Below the pieces are notes generated by a model, which worked only from the letters and a program-made list of their open reading frames with translations, was not told the origin of the DNA and did not search any database. Made by a program: the position numbers and the translations under genes. A stretch of DNA of 48,148 bases from Russula earlei (taxonomy: Eukaryota > Basidiomycota > Agaricomycetes > Russulales > Russulaceae), in the NCBI GenBank assembly GCA_025769875.1, contig JAGFNK010000407.1, positions 1 through 48,148 on the forward strand, in the 5' to 3' direction. Below are positions 11,045-20,595 of the stretch, in pieces; within the stretch, counting starts at the first letter, position 1, and every line of letters starts with the position of its first letter.

Positions 11045-13515
11045 CTAGAAGGAATATAACCGAGATTGAAAGTTCTGATCTTCAGTGCTGGGATAAGGTA
11101 TGGGATGGTACAGAGGTAAGGGTGCATTATCTGTGGGATAGTGTTGTTGGGTATGAGAGGAGGATGGGGTGCGATATGAACTGGAAGATGCAAGCATGTT
11201 CAGAAGATGTGCAGAGGGATGGAGATTCTGATCTGGAAATGATGACAAGATCTCATTGCCATCTACTCTTGATTGCTCCTCAGGGTGCAATACTTCATTG
11301 TCCTTCTGAGAGCAAGTCGATTTGTTAAATAGTCCAGAACACCTTGAGTTGATCTGAAGATTGGGGGAAATATTAAAGTGATCCGTGATCCGAGATAACA
11401 GTTCCGAGTTGGTGCCCTTATCGGATATGTCGAGAGCTTTTGTGAGCGCATGGAGGTCATCCTTCTTGTAGGATGACAGCTGGCCAATGAACACTCTATT
11501 ATGGGCTTGATATTCCAGATGATGCTCATGTTCTGCATTTTGGGCTTGTTTCTCTTTGGCAGCCTTTTCCTTTTGTAGCTGCTCCTCATCCTCTTGATCA
11601 AATTTAGATCGGAGGTCCCTAGATGTGACAAAGCATGCTTTGATCTTCTTAGATCTGCGCTCTTTTGATTTCTGACTATTTTCAAGTTGTTCCTTGACCA
11701 TATCAAGCTCTTTGTGAATTGAGGTGCAATGGGCATTGGCTGAGAGAATTTCACTAAGGGCTTGACCCAGAGCTTCCTGAGTGGCAAGGAGCTGCTGCTG
11801 GACAGAGCGCAGCTCTGATAAGCATTCATCTGGGGAGAGCGCAAGATCCTCTTCACGTGAGATGATCTGTGGATGTCTTGATGCAATAAGATTGTGATGT
11901 GCTGTTTTGGAGCATGTCCTGTTGACTGCTTTGGATTCCAAATCTGCCAGGGCACACATAAATCCTGACAATGGCTTGGCTGCAACATCAGTTTGATTGG
12001 ATTCCAGATGCGCTTGATCTGCATTGGGATCAGGATCAGAACCCAGATCAAGACTGGGATCAGGGCTGGAAGATCTGGAACTGGCATCAGATTGTGATGG
12101 GACCCAGTCATCGTTGGACAGATCAATGGGATCTGATGATGGGACATATGTTGGAAATGAAATGAATCAGGGAGATGTGTGATTGTTGATGAGGCTTGGC
12201 TTGGTGCAAAATCCTCAGGACCAAAGACAGAACGGTTGACTGGATAGAGACCAGCCTTCTTGAAGGTGCTCTTGATTAACCTTTCAGTGAATACTTCCCG
12301 CATAGCATGAATAGACATCAGGATCACTGAATGGCGATTGATCTGGATGCCCTTGATCACACTTGCACTGCAGATCTCCTGCCATTTACGATCAACTGAG
12401 GCGAAGATAAGGACATCAAGGGGCTGAGTCCTATGTTTTGTCTTTGATGGAAAGCACAGTGTGCAGATCTCGATGTCTTGATCATTGAGAAACTTGTAGA
12501 TTATGCACTTAGCATCTATGTGTTCATGTGTGCTATGTCCATCCACAGCAAGGACAATCAGCTTTGTGCAATCCACAACGCGTGCTGCTGCAAAGGGGAT
12601 AAAGACCTCCTGGAGCCACTGTTGATAGTTCTCTGCATTGGTCCATCCAGCATCTGAGAAATAGAGGCTTGAGTAGTTATCTAATCAGCAATCACAAGAG
12701 GCAGATCCAATGCGGAGTGCGCACCTTCCCCATTCCTCATTGCTTAGATTGCGCAGATCCAGGGTAGAGCCTGATTGAAGACAGAATGATGGCAGAACAA
12801 CTGCCCCAGCAGCTGAGACACATTCTAGGATAGTTACCAGCTCAAGATTATCACTCTTCATGATGAGTTTGGTGTGCTGCAATCTTGGAAAGCAGTACTT
12901 CCTTCCAGTACTCTTCCAACCCCCACCCATCTGGATACCCTTCTCATCCATGTTCCAGATGTGTTCAGGAGGAATCCCATCAAACTCTGCATGGAGGTTA
13001 TCTAGCTGATCAAAGTAATGATTTATGACCACAGGATTGAAGTGCTTTGCATGTTTGGGGTCAAGCTTTGAGGGATTTGCCAGAGATAGATCTGGATGTC
13101 TTGCCAAGAACTTCCTGAGCCATGTTTTCCCAACTGTCTTGCCAGAGATGACAGTTGCGTGCGTCTGAATGTCTGCTTTGGATAATGGAATCCCCATTGA
13201 ACCACGCTGAGCTGCCCATTCTGCAAGCACTTTCTCCTGATCTGGAGCAAGCTTTTGTCTTTTGGCAGCACTAACACTCAGGGTTTGATGGCAACCTTTG
13301 GCCTGATCTGTAAGTGTTGACAATGCGATCTACAGCACTTGTTTGATGAGGCAGAATGGGTAGATCTTAGATTCACTCACTCCCGATGCTCTGGTGGCCG
13401 ATCGGAATGAAACATATCTACCAGCACTGAGATTGTCTATAATCTCTTGGATTTGGCCCTCATGCCTTGTTTTATTGTCTTGTTGGTCTGCAGACCTCTT
13501 TCTCTGAGCAGGCAT
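11045..13515 (-). pseudogene. Pogo/CENP-B-like transposase with coiled-coil and SAP-like tail
   Basis: Cut-and-paste transposase of the element. The start is at 13515 (MPAQRKRSADQQ). An N-terminal HTH (IIDNLSAGRYVSFRSATRASG) is followed by a CENP-B-type HTH (LAPDQEKVLAEWAAQRGS...TWLRKFLARHPDL). The catalytic DDE_1-type core has Asp in IWNMDEKG, in LAVDGHSTH and in QPLDVLIF. A 57-bp intron (12668-12724, GT-AG, CTGAT branch site) joins the first two catalytic blocks. A second intron probably removes the TAG at 13328-13330 (acceptor 13308; donor at 13380 or 13376). One clear defect is a single-base frameshift near 12155; past it the frame ending at 11045 resumes. The C-terminus has an acidic Ser/Asp/Pro linker, a long coiled coil and a SAP-like motif (YKKDDLHALTKALDISDKG, about 11370-11470). 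It is nearly intact; the frameshift makes it a recent pseudogene unless it is a sequencing error. Confidence 0.88.
12668..12724 (-). other. Intron in pogo transposase
   Basis: 57 bp, donor GTGCGC, acceptor CTCAAG, with CTGAT about 17 nt before the acceptor. Removing it restores reading from NEEWGR to SLYFSDAGW and removes an in-frame TGA. Confidence 0.75.
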
Positions 13516-13870
13516 ATAGTAATCAACAAAATGACATGATGCAACGCAACGTGATACACTAAATTCTGTGTGCACTAGGCCTCCGGAGTGCTAGAGCCAT
13601 TGTGCATGATAAGATTAACTGCTAATTACCCTTTTTGGCCTAATTGACCATTGAGTGGTGTGCAACTCATGACCAACTAAGAGCTCCAACTCAGACTAAG
13701 AGCTCTGACAAGGCATCAGCCGGCAAGCATGACAAACAGCCATTTTTAGATTTTGAAACACAACACGATTTTCATCAAAAAAATTTATTGTGTATGTAGA
13801 TAAAAGGTACTATATACAGTATGCAAAGTATTGTAGTGGTTGAGTAAGAGCTACATGAGAAATTGATGGT

Positions 13871-13911
13871 GTCCAAAGATGGGCGCTGTCTGAAGATGGG
13901 CGCAAGGATAG
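13871..13911 (-). repeat. Right TIR of pogo element
   Basis: Inverted partner of 10772-10812, ending GGATAG followed by TA (13912-13913). It keeps GCG where the left copy has GCA or GTG, so the left end has lost CpGs. Confidence 0.88.
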
Positions 13912-14757
13912 TATGTGATGGCAAGGCACAAGGTAAAAAAGGCCAACATGTGCAACTTGTTGACTTCAAACCTTTTTTGACGACGGCCTCTTCGTTTTTA
14001 CTAATTGCGTTCATTTTCTTTTGCCGTCATTCTTCCCCTCTTTCCCCTCTCCTGCCCACTCTTCCTTCCCCATGGTCCCAGTTCAAGACTCCCAAGCTGC
14101 CAGTTTCATCAAGTTTTCACCGGCTATTACCCAAGTCATTCGAGTTTTTGAGTTTTCCTGTGCCATGTTGTTTCCGCAGGTGCATTTTTTGTTTCGTTTT
14201 CTCATCATCTCCCCTCTCCTTCCTACTAAACAGCCTCTTGTTGGCCTTCAAGCTGCCTTCTCACTCCCTTCTTCTGTGTCACTGCAGTGGTGACAATGGG
14301 GATGACCACGACATATGAGGGGACTTGCATGTAAGCGAAAGAAAAAAAAACGCACACAAACAACTTAACTAAAATCGCGCACAGAGGAAAACACGCGTTG
14401 CTTGAAGGTTAAGTATGCTTGAACTGAAAGCGAGCTCCCGCATGCAGGAAATGGTATTTCAGGGGATGGGTACATCACAGAAAACAAAAGTGCGACCCTT
14501 TCCCTAGGTCTTGCCAATGTGCATTTCGAGTTTTCTTTTACTTGCGCAATCTCACTGTCACAGTGACAAGTCTTCAATGAGTGTCTTATGCATTCTGTGC
14601 GTTACCCTTTCCCCCCCCCTTTTTTTTTCACTTTTCGTTGTTTTGTCACTCCCCTCTGCTTTCCTTTGCACAGGCTTCACGCGGCTTCAACATGTTGAAC
14701 ACACGTTCACATCTCAACTCACCTGTACCCTGGTGCCGTCTTCTGCATTGTCCTTGA
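13912..14757. other. X1 interior, right of pogo: no gene; pyrimidine-rich
   Basis: No supported gene. Several CT-rich runs (for example 14030-14080 and 14610-14640, including a C8/T9 run) resemble the upstream region of a fungal gene. They may be the promoter of the gene piece at 14758. Confidence 0.4.
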
Positions 14758-15060
14758 TGCCTCCTCTTACCGTGACAAAGCCACCGACACCACTGTCCAA
14801 GTCCAAGAAACGAGAGAAGGTGGCCCTCGCTCCCGGGCACAGGCTGATGAACAGTGAACAGGTGCGTTATTCCTTTTTGTTTTTGTGCACTCTCTCTCAT
14901 ACTCTCCGGCCTTTTGTCAAGTGCTCGGGGGGAGAAATGGACATATGGAGCAACAACAAGATGCCGCTTAGAACACATATGCAAATGACAACAACGGCGA
15001 CGGGCACAGTCCCAAGAAGTGCCACGCGCAAGAGCCGGAACAGCGCTGCAGAGGTGAGTA
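14758..15060 (+). pseudogene. 5' fragment of an unknown gene in X1
   Basis: ATG at 14758 opens a basic Pro/Thr-rich peptide (MPPLTVTKPPTPLSKSKKRE). A plausible intron begins at GTGCGT after MNSEQ (near 14863) and ends before a second Ser/Thr/Arg-rich exon that runs to a donor-like GTGAGT near 15055. Only 15 bp later the sequence becomes the X-family terminal region, so the gene is cut off. It lies on the plus strand near the right end of X1. The position corresponds to the gene end next to the same terminus in X2, but I see no certain protein match. Function unknown. Confidence 0.4.
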
Positions 15061-15707
15061 TCCGACTGTAGTTCAAAAATATTAGTTAGCGTTGATATGT
15101 GAAATATATATTGTTTCCTGACATTTGTGTGAATTTAAGTGCTTGAGTTGTTTATCATAACAATGTTGCAATCATTAGAACATAAGCATGTGGTTGGCTA
15201 CATAGGTATGGTTGATGATGGGAAGAAATGGATCTTTATGTTGTTGATATAACATTGTATGATTTATGTAGCATTGGTAGAAGAAATGTAGTCCATGGTG
15301 CTTTATATAACCCTGGTGGCGGCTACATAGAGTTTGGTGGTTGCTATGTAGGCATGAAACCTTGATGGTTGTAAAGTTGCTACAGACACTATGGTAGCTA
15401 TATAGCACTACATAGCCTTTTCATTTTTTCCTGATGTTGGTGCTGGAAGCATTAAGTGCTTCCCTAGTAGCAATCTTGGTGTCATAAGTACTTTCCCAAT
15501 CAGGAAACAATGTACATGGCAGTACAGGAACATCTGGAACACAAGCAATCCAACTCATTGCTTCTGTATCACTATATCAGAAAGATACAATCAATGTGTT
15601 CTGAATGCAATATCAACAGTCAAGATCTGACACATGCATGATGCAAATGATGCAGTCCATAGTTCAGGCATTCCAGCATCTTCTGGACCCCAAACCACTT
15701 GGTAGCA

Positions 15708-16002
15708 TGGTGTTGTTTAAGTTCAGGCAGAGGCAGTTGGAAGTAAAGGAGTCTTATTGTTCACTTTCTCTCTACAGAGTAGTTGAGGGTTTTATATACA
15801 GGAAGGAAGTACAAAGGAAAGGAAATGAATGATGAAAGTAATTAGAATGTGAAGGGAGTCAGAGGATCGGGATTGGGCAAGGCAGTTAAGGCCATGGTGA
15901 AAGGCTTGATACACAAATACATGGCATGCAGACATGGTCAGTGGTGACAGGTGGGTGATGTGGTCAAGGTCTTGACATCTGGTGCTGTTACCACATTGTG
16001 GC
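15708..16002 (-). repeat. LTR4 fragment, left part (joins 4580-4787)
   Basis: Matches 29630-29830 and 30090-30190 (GCAGAGGCAG..., CTACAGAGTAG, GGGTTTTATATACA, GGTCAGTGGTGA, GGTCAAGGTCTT). The minus-strand TATATAAA near 15790 fits an LTR promoter directed to lower coordinates. It abuts the LTR3 insertion at 16003. Confidence 0.5.
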
Positions 16003-16579
16003 TGTTGGAGCATTAGCTCAAGGCTTGATAGAGCCAGATCCCTGGACTTGGTTCAGTGGTTCAATGAAGGCTGGCTCAAGGAAACCAGTCAAAAGGTTTA
16101 CCATCTCAAGACTAAGTCAAATAATGACTAGTCTGCAGACAGAGTAGATCTTCTGGTTGTTTCACAGAAGAGGAGTATGATGAGAGAGAGGCAGAGGAGG
16201 AAGAGGATCACAAGGGTCCCCTGAGGTGAGCTCAAGACAAGCAGAGTATAGGCCAGCACAACAAGTCGTGATTGAGAGAGGATACAGCACAGGGAATGTG
16301 ACAGGAATTGAGACAAAGCTAAGCTTAGGGCATTCCCCAGCTTCTACATGTGCTTAAATACTGTATGTAGTGAGGCTGTACAGTACCATATGCAGAACAA
16401 TAGATAAAGCTAAGCCAGTAGCAAAAGGGGATAAAACAATAGGTGAAACACAAAAGGTGAAACAGTAGGAAATGATCACAATCAAGGGGTGAAACATAGT
16501 CAAGGGGATGGAAGTAAAAATAGTTCAAGATGAAACAATAGAGGTTAGTGACAAACCAAAAGAAGGGTAGATCATAACA
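16003..16579 (-). repeat. LTR3, 3' LTR of a minus-strand gag-only retroelement
   Basis: On the minus strand it starts TGTTATGATCTACCC (16579) and ends GCTCCAACA (16003), 577 bp with matching TGTTG/CAACA-type ends. A G-rich tract (GCATGAGGGGGGCATGA, 16580-16596) lies directly upstream of its U3, the expected polypurine tract. That marks this as a 3' LTR whose internal region lies at higher coordinates. The matching 5' LTR was not found in the window. Confidence 0.75.
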
Positions 16580-16597
16580 TCATGCCCCCCTCATGCT
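16580..16597 (-). other. Polypurine tract before LTR3
   Basis: Minus-strand run with GAGGGGGGCATGA abutting the TGTTATG start of LTR3. Confidence 0.7.
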
Positions 16598-16609
16598 TAG
16601 TTCTCCAAA

Positions 16610-17166
16610 CTAATTGGTATTGGGTCCCAACTCACAATGATTGTCTCCCTCACCATCTAGCCAAGTGCTCTGGGGCTGTGTCTTGGGGTAATACCCTCTG
16701 TAGTTTCTGTGAGTCTTTCTCAAGATACAATCCACCTGACCATCACAGTAGGTGTGGGGTTTATTGCAATCCTTGTTCCAATGACCTTTGACACCACAGT
16801 GGTTGCAAATGTGTTGACGCTTCTGGAGTTGATGGCATTCTGCATTGGTCATATGTGCAGGGGTGAGGGGGGTATTGAGGGTACCAGCATCATCAGAGAA
16901 CATTTGTGGGAAGTGGGAGGGGGTCCCCATGGGGGTATCATTCTGGGACTGGTTGATGATGCAGGGAAGGCACTTGAGTGGGGGGGACAGGGAGAGAGGA
17001 GAGTGGACAGGAGAGTGGGGGAGGAGAGGGTGGATGGTTGTTTCATGCCCTCAATGTTATCAGAACACCCTACTAATGAATAGCAAGGGCCAGTTTTACA
17101 AGTGAGACCCCCATTGGTCACCATGGTGTTGAGTTGATGACAGACTCAGATAGATGTGTTGTTAGC
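16610..17166 (-). pseudogene. GAG C-terminus with CCHC zinc knuckle (LTR3 element)
   Basis: Minus-strand frame ending at 16610 contains CNHCGVKGHWNKDCNKPHTYC, a CX2CX4HX4C zinc knuckle followed by a second Cys-rich turn typical of retroelement nucleocapsid. The frame ends about 15 bp before the polypurine tract, leaving no room for protease, reverse transcriptase or integrase. The upstream end is lost at 17166, where the LTR2 element begins. It is probably the end of a stand-alone gag gene of a non-autonomous LTR element; a deleted pol is the alternative. Confidence 0.65.
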
Positions 17167-17785
17167 TGTTAAGGCTCCAAAGTCCCTTAAACAAGATCAA
17201 TGGTTGCATCTATAAATGCATCCTACTAATGCAGATATGCTTGAGTCAAGCAAGAAGTACTTGTGGAGGGAAGGAGTGTTAGATCCTTCTATAGTATGGC
17301 AACAAGATGAGAGGGGCTCTGCAGATGGGGTAGGAGTCAACTGTTTGGGATTGGCAAACTAAGTTGAGCTTAAGGCTCAACTGCTATGAACTGGGGGCTT
17401 TATATAGCCCTCACGGATAAGCTTCATGCTACTGTAGTACTGGTTGGTGCTATAGCAACAAAGGTGGCTCATAGAAGCAATAGTTGCTTCTGTGTAAACA
17501 ATCTCAGTGCTGGGAGCATTTAGAGCTTCCCTAGTGGCAATCTCGGTGTCACAAGTACTTTCCCAATCAGGGAAGCGACATATGTGGCAGTACAGGAACA
17601 TCTGGAACAGAAGCAATGCAACTCATTGCTTCTGTATTGCTTTATCACAAAGATGCGATCAACACATTCTGAACGCAATATCAAGGAACATAAACAGTCA
17701 AGATCTGATGCATGCATGATGCCAATGATGCAGTCCATAGTTCAGGCATTCTGGCATCTTCTGGACCCCAAACCACTTGGTAACA
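17167..17785 (-). repeat. LTR2 copy A, 3' LTR of a gag-only retroelement
   Basis: 619 bp; minus-strand ends TGTTACCAAGTGG (17785) and GGAGCCTTAACA (17167). The minus-strand TATA motif GGGCTATATAAAG lies near 17400. A purine-rich tract (CTGGAGGAGGGGTGA) directly upstream on the minus strand shows that it is a 3' LTR attached to the gag gene at 17893-19476. The flanks TTAGC and TCACC do not match, as expected when only one side borders the target. The same LTR occurs as copy B (19477-25831, plus) and copy C (4788-15707, minus). Confidence 0.8.
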
Positions 17786-17801
17786 TCACCCCTCCTCCAG
17801 A
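17786..17801 (-). other. Polypurine tract of LTR2 gag element
   Basis: Minus-strand CTGGAGGAGGGGTGA immediately before TGTTACC of the LTR. Confidence 0.7.
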
Positions 17802-17892
17802 TTGGTGGTCCCATGCACCAATGATTCTAAAATTGAGTGGTGGGGTCAACACCATCATCATCAAGGGGAGGAGGTGATGAGGTGAAGGTGTA

Positions 17893-19476
17893 TCAGCCTT
17901 CTTCTGCTGCCTCATAGGCAGCCAATGCCAAGGCTACTATTGCCTCTGACTCCTCAGCCACAGCTGAAGGAGACATGATCTGTGGGAGTCTATCAGAGTC
18001 CCTGGGCAACCTCCTGACTGGAGGTGTGTCAGAGAAGAGAGGGGATGTAGTGAAAAGCTCTTGAAGGGTTGTGGACCCTTCTCCTTTTGCTACCTGCAGG
18101 AGGTGTGGGTTAGCAGTGTCCTCCCTGTCTTGGTCAGACTTCCTCCTCTTGCTTGGGTGTGCCAGTTCCCATCCTTGGTGAAAAGGGCACAATATGATGG
18201 GTGTATAGAAATGATGATAGGGAGGCACCAGGCAATGTGAGGCAGTGTCTGCTGCCAGCTGGTCATGGCAATACTGGTGGGGAAGTGGACAATACTTGTT
18301 TAAATGTCCTACCTTGCCACAGTACTTGCATCAGTTCCTCTTCCTCCTCCCTTCTATCATGTTCAGTTGCTGAGGTTCTGGAATGAACTCAGCCATTGCT
18401 GGATGCTTCTCCACTGCTGCTATAGGAGTGGTATTAGATGGAGCTCTGGGGGGAAGGATTTGGTGATGCCTCTGATCCTACTCCTCCTCAAAGGTGCATG
18501 GTTGACATGGTTTGGAGGATGTCAATCTCCTCCTTGGAATACCCTTGCACAGTTATAGGTGCAGGGCTGGCTGGTACTGGTTCTGGGGTAGAGGGATCAT
18601 ACCCCTGGGTGATGTCTGCCAAAGGCAGCTGGGGGACAAAGACAGGAAGAGGGGGAATAGGCTGTCCAGCCTGGTAGTTGGTGAGGAGTTCTTCAGCCCA
18701 TACACCTGGAGGGGTTTCTCCCTGGCTGCAGCCTGCTTTGATAAACTCCCAGCAATGCAAGCATACTTTGGCTGCCACCATCCTCTCTTTGGCCTCAGCC
18801 CTGTCTCTCTCCACTCCTCATGTCTTGGCCAGGTATTTACCTAGCTTGTAGTGCAGTTGCTTCTCCTTTTCCTCAATTACCTTGTAGTTAGCTTCCAACA
18901 TTTCTTGTTGGGTATAGAGGTGGTCTAGGCAGTAGAGCTCTGCCTGCCACCCATAGTCACCTAGCAGGTAGAAGGTCTGTCTCCAATGCCCTTCAAACTG
19001 CTTCTCAGTGTCAAAGCAGTCTAGATCATGTTCATCTTGGCCATAGTTGTAGAGGTTGTAGCAAGGGATGGCCCAGAGGATTTTGCCATAGTCCCCATGG
19101 CCTTCTCCATTCTTTCCCCTTACCCTCAGTTCTCCCAAGGTGATGTCATAGGCCACATACCTGGCCAGTTTGTTGCCCCAAGTCTCACCATCAGGGATGT
19201 CGATCCCTGTGTGGTGTCTGTCAGTGTCCCATTGTACCCAAGGCTCTCCAGCATGGGCAACCTGGTCAAGAGTACTGGTAGGGGATGTCACATCTCAGTC
19301 CCCAGGCTGAGTGTCAACTTGGTCAGCAGGGGGTCCAAATTCAAGAGGGATCTCCTTCTCCAGTGCCATGTTCATCCATTCCTTGGAAGAAGGCAAGGAG
19401 GGAAGTGTCAGGAGTGGTGACTCTGAGTGGCCCCTCCATTCCAGAGAGGTCATATTGGGGAACAATTTCATAAGTG
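17893..19476 (-). pseudogene. Stand-alone GAG-like gene with CCHC knuckle (LTR2 element)
   Basis: Minus-strand coding relic of about 520 codons. In one frame from near 19465: LEWRGHSESP, SSKEWMNMALEKEIP, then (after a TGA near 19292) GEPWVQWDTDRHHTGIDIPD and an acidic/aromatic capsid-like region (WAIPCYNLYNYGQDEHDLDC). A coiled coil (TQQEMLEANYKVIEEKEK) ends at a TGA near 18818. The frame goes on as RAEAKERMVAAKVCLHC and a Pro-rich linker to 18488. After a frame change, a zinc knuckle CKYCGKVGHLNKYC lies near 18300-18345. The C-terminus (SKRRKSDQDRED; ALALAAYEAAEEG) ends at 17893. This layout matches gag-like proteins I associate with Agaricomycetes. It runs into a polypurine tract and LTR with no pol. 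Dead now: at least two TGAs and one frameshift. Confidence 0.7.
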
Positions 19477-19742
19477 TGTTACTGAGTGGTTTGGGGTCCA
19501 GAAGTTGCTGGAACACCTGAACTATAGACTGCATCGTTGACATCATGCATGTGTCAGATCTTGACCATTCATGTTCCTTGATATTGCGTTTGGAATGCGT
19601 TGATTGTATCTTTCTGATAAAGCAATACAGAAGCAATGAGTCACATTGCTTCTGTTCCAGATGTTCCTGTACTGCCACATACATTGTTTCCCTGATTGGG
19701 AAAGTACTTATGACACTGAGATTGCTACTAGGGAAGCACTTA

Positions 19743-20595
19743 TTGTTGTTTTCACATGACCTTGCACTTGCCATTTTTGGATGTCAATTTGAGCGAGAAA
19801 ATAAAACTGCTATATCTCAACAGTTTCTCAACAGATTGCCTTGAAACTTTGACAGTAGAACCTTATATACTGTATCTAGGTGCAGCTAAAATATGGGAGC
19901 CTAATATTCAGTTCTTGACATATTGATTTTTGGAGTGCAAATTTTTGAACTGCCATATCTCAACCATTTCTCAATTGATTGACTTGAAACTTTGACAATG
20001 GGATCTCATGTACTGTATCTAGGTGCAGCCCAAGAGTTGGGGTCTAATTCTCAGTTCTTGAAGTTTCGAATTTTTGGTGCAATCTGAGTGTGGAGTTTCA
20101 AACTGCCATATCTCATCTGTTTCTCAATATATTGCCTTGAAACTTGGGCAGTAGAACCTTATATACTGTGTCTAGGTGAAGCGAAGATATGGGAGTCTAA
20201 TATTCAGTTCTTGAGGTTTTGATTTTTGGGCACAAATCTGCATGCAAAATTTCAAACTGCCATATCTTGGCCATTTCTCAATGGATTGCCTTGAAACTTG
20301 GACAGTAGAACCTCATGTACTGTATCTAGATGCAGCCAAATCATGGTGTTCGCTCCTCAAATTGTCGCATTTTGAGGTGCTGACCCCAAGCATGATAGAT
20401 TACATTATCCCTACAGCTGAATACATGACATGATACAACTATTTACAACTGTAGCACATGAGAAGGGCATGCTTGAGTTCATGGGGCTGGACAAGGGCTT
20501 AGGGAAGACTGAGAGAAATGAAATTGATGATGCGAGGTGTGCATTGAGGCAGTGATTGCAATCGCACATGAATGTGTGAGGAGCGGCGTGTAAGG
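19743..20595 (+). repeat. Left long TIR of element T with ~150-bp tandem units
   Basis: Contains four diverged head-to-tail units of about 144-156 bp, starting near 19807, 19951, 20101 and 20257. Each has the pattern CTGCCATATCTCAAC ... TTGCCTTGAAACTT ... GTACTGTATCTAGGTGCAGC. A unique ~220-bp inner part follows (AGCATGATAGATTACATTATC onward). The whole arm is repeated inverted at 24604-25476. Confidence 0.88.

Larger units (their letters stand above)
10772..13911 (-). mobile_element. Pogo/Fot1-type DNA transposon, 3.14 kb
   Basis: Terminal inverted repeats of about 41 bp (10772-10812, CTATCCCTGCACCCATCTTC; 13871-13911, its inverted partner with a few transitions) flank the unit. TA lies immediately outside each end (10770-10771, 13912-13913), the duplication expected of the Tc1/mariner/pogo group. 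Each TIR contains a tandem pair of the 15-mer GCCCATCTTCAGACA. The body encodes one minus-strand transposase with recognisable DNA-binding and DDD catalytic regions. It is nested in X1 and is among the best preserved elements in the window. Confidence 0.92.
9625..15436. mobile_element. TIR element X1 (non-autonomous, Plavaka-related end)
   Basis: Termini CATCAGGAAAAA (9625) and TTTTTTCCTGATG (ending 15436) form an imperfect inverted repeat. Just inside both ends lie CTATGTAGTGCT-type motifs. The element interrupts the LTR2 copy between AATCTT and TTGGTG, with the two-base TT on both sides; the uninterrupted arrangement GATCTTGGTGCTGG is visible, inverted, in the LTR2 copy at 25493. The right 360 bp (about 15070-15436) match, inverted, the left end of element X2 (34442-35670), which carries a Plavaka-type transposase. 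X1 itself has no transposase of that type. It holds a truncated plus-strand gene piece, a Ser/Pro-rich fragment and a nested pogo element. Confidence 0.7.
4788..15707 (-). mobile_element. Solo LTR2 copy C, split by two younger insertions
   Basis: The pieces 4788-4947, 9442-9624 and 15439-15707 join to about 612 bp. They align, in minus orientation, with the uninterrupted 619-bp LTR at 17167-17785. The ends are TGTTAAGGCTCC at 4788 and CTTGGTAGCA at 15707 (the intact copy has CTTGGTAACA). A minus-strand TATA motif (complement of ATTATATAGCCC) lies near 9518. Flanks TGGTA (4783-4787) and TGGTG (15708-15712) look like a 5-bp target duplication with one change. The insertions are the copia element 4948-9436 and the TIR element 9625-15436. 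No internal retrotransposon sequence belongs to this LTR, so it is a solo LTR. Confidence 0.75.

Noticed and set aside
11263..12160. Continuation of the 12576-start frame to 11263 as the transposase C-terminus
   Set aside because: After about 12155 the frame loses sensible composition, while the neighbouring frame ending at 11045 gives an acidic linker, coiled coil and SAP-like motif; a single-base shift explains the change.
14511..15071. 186-codon plus-strand frame as one exon
   Set aside because: It includes a pyrimidine-rich upstream tract and an intron-like segment; only the parts after ATG 14758 look coding.
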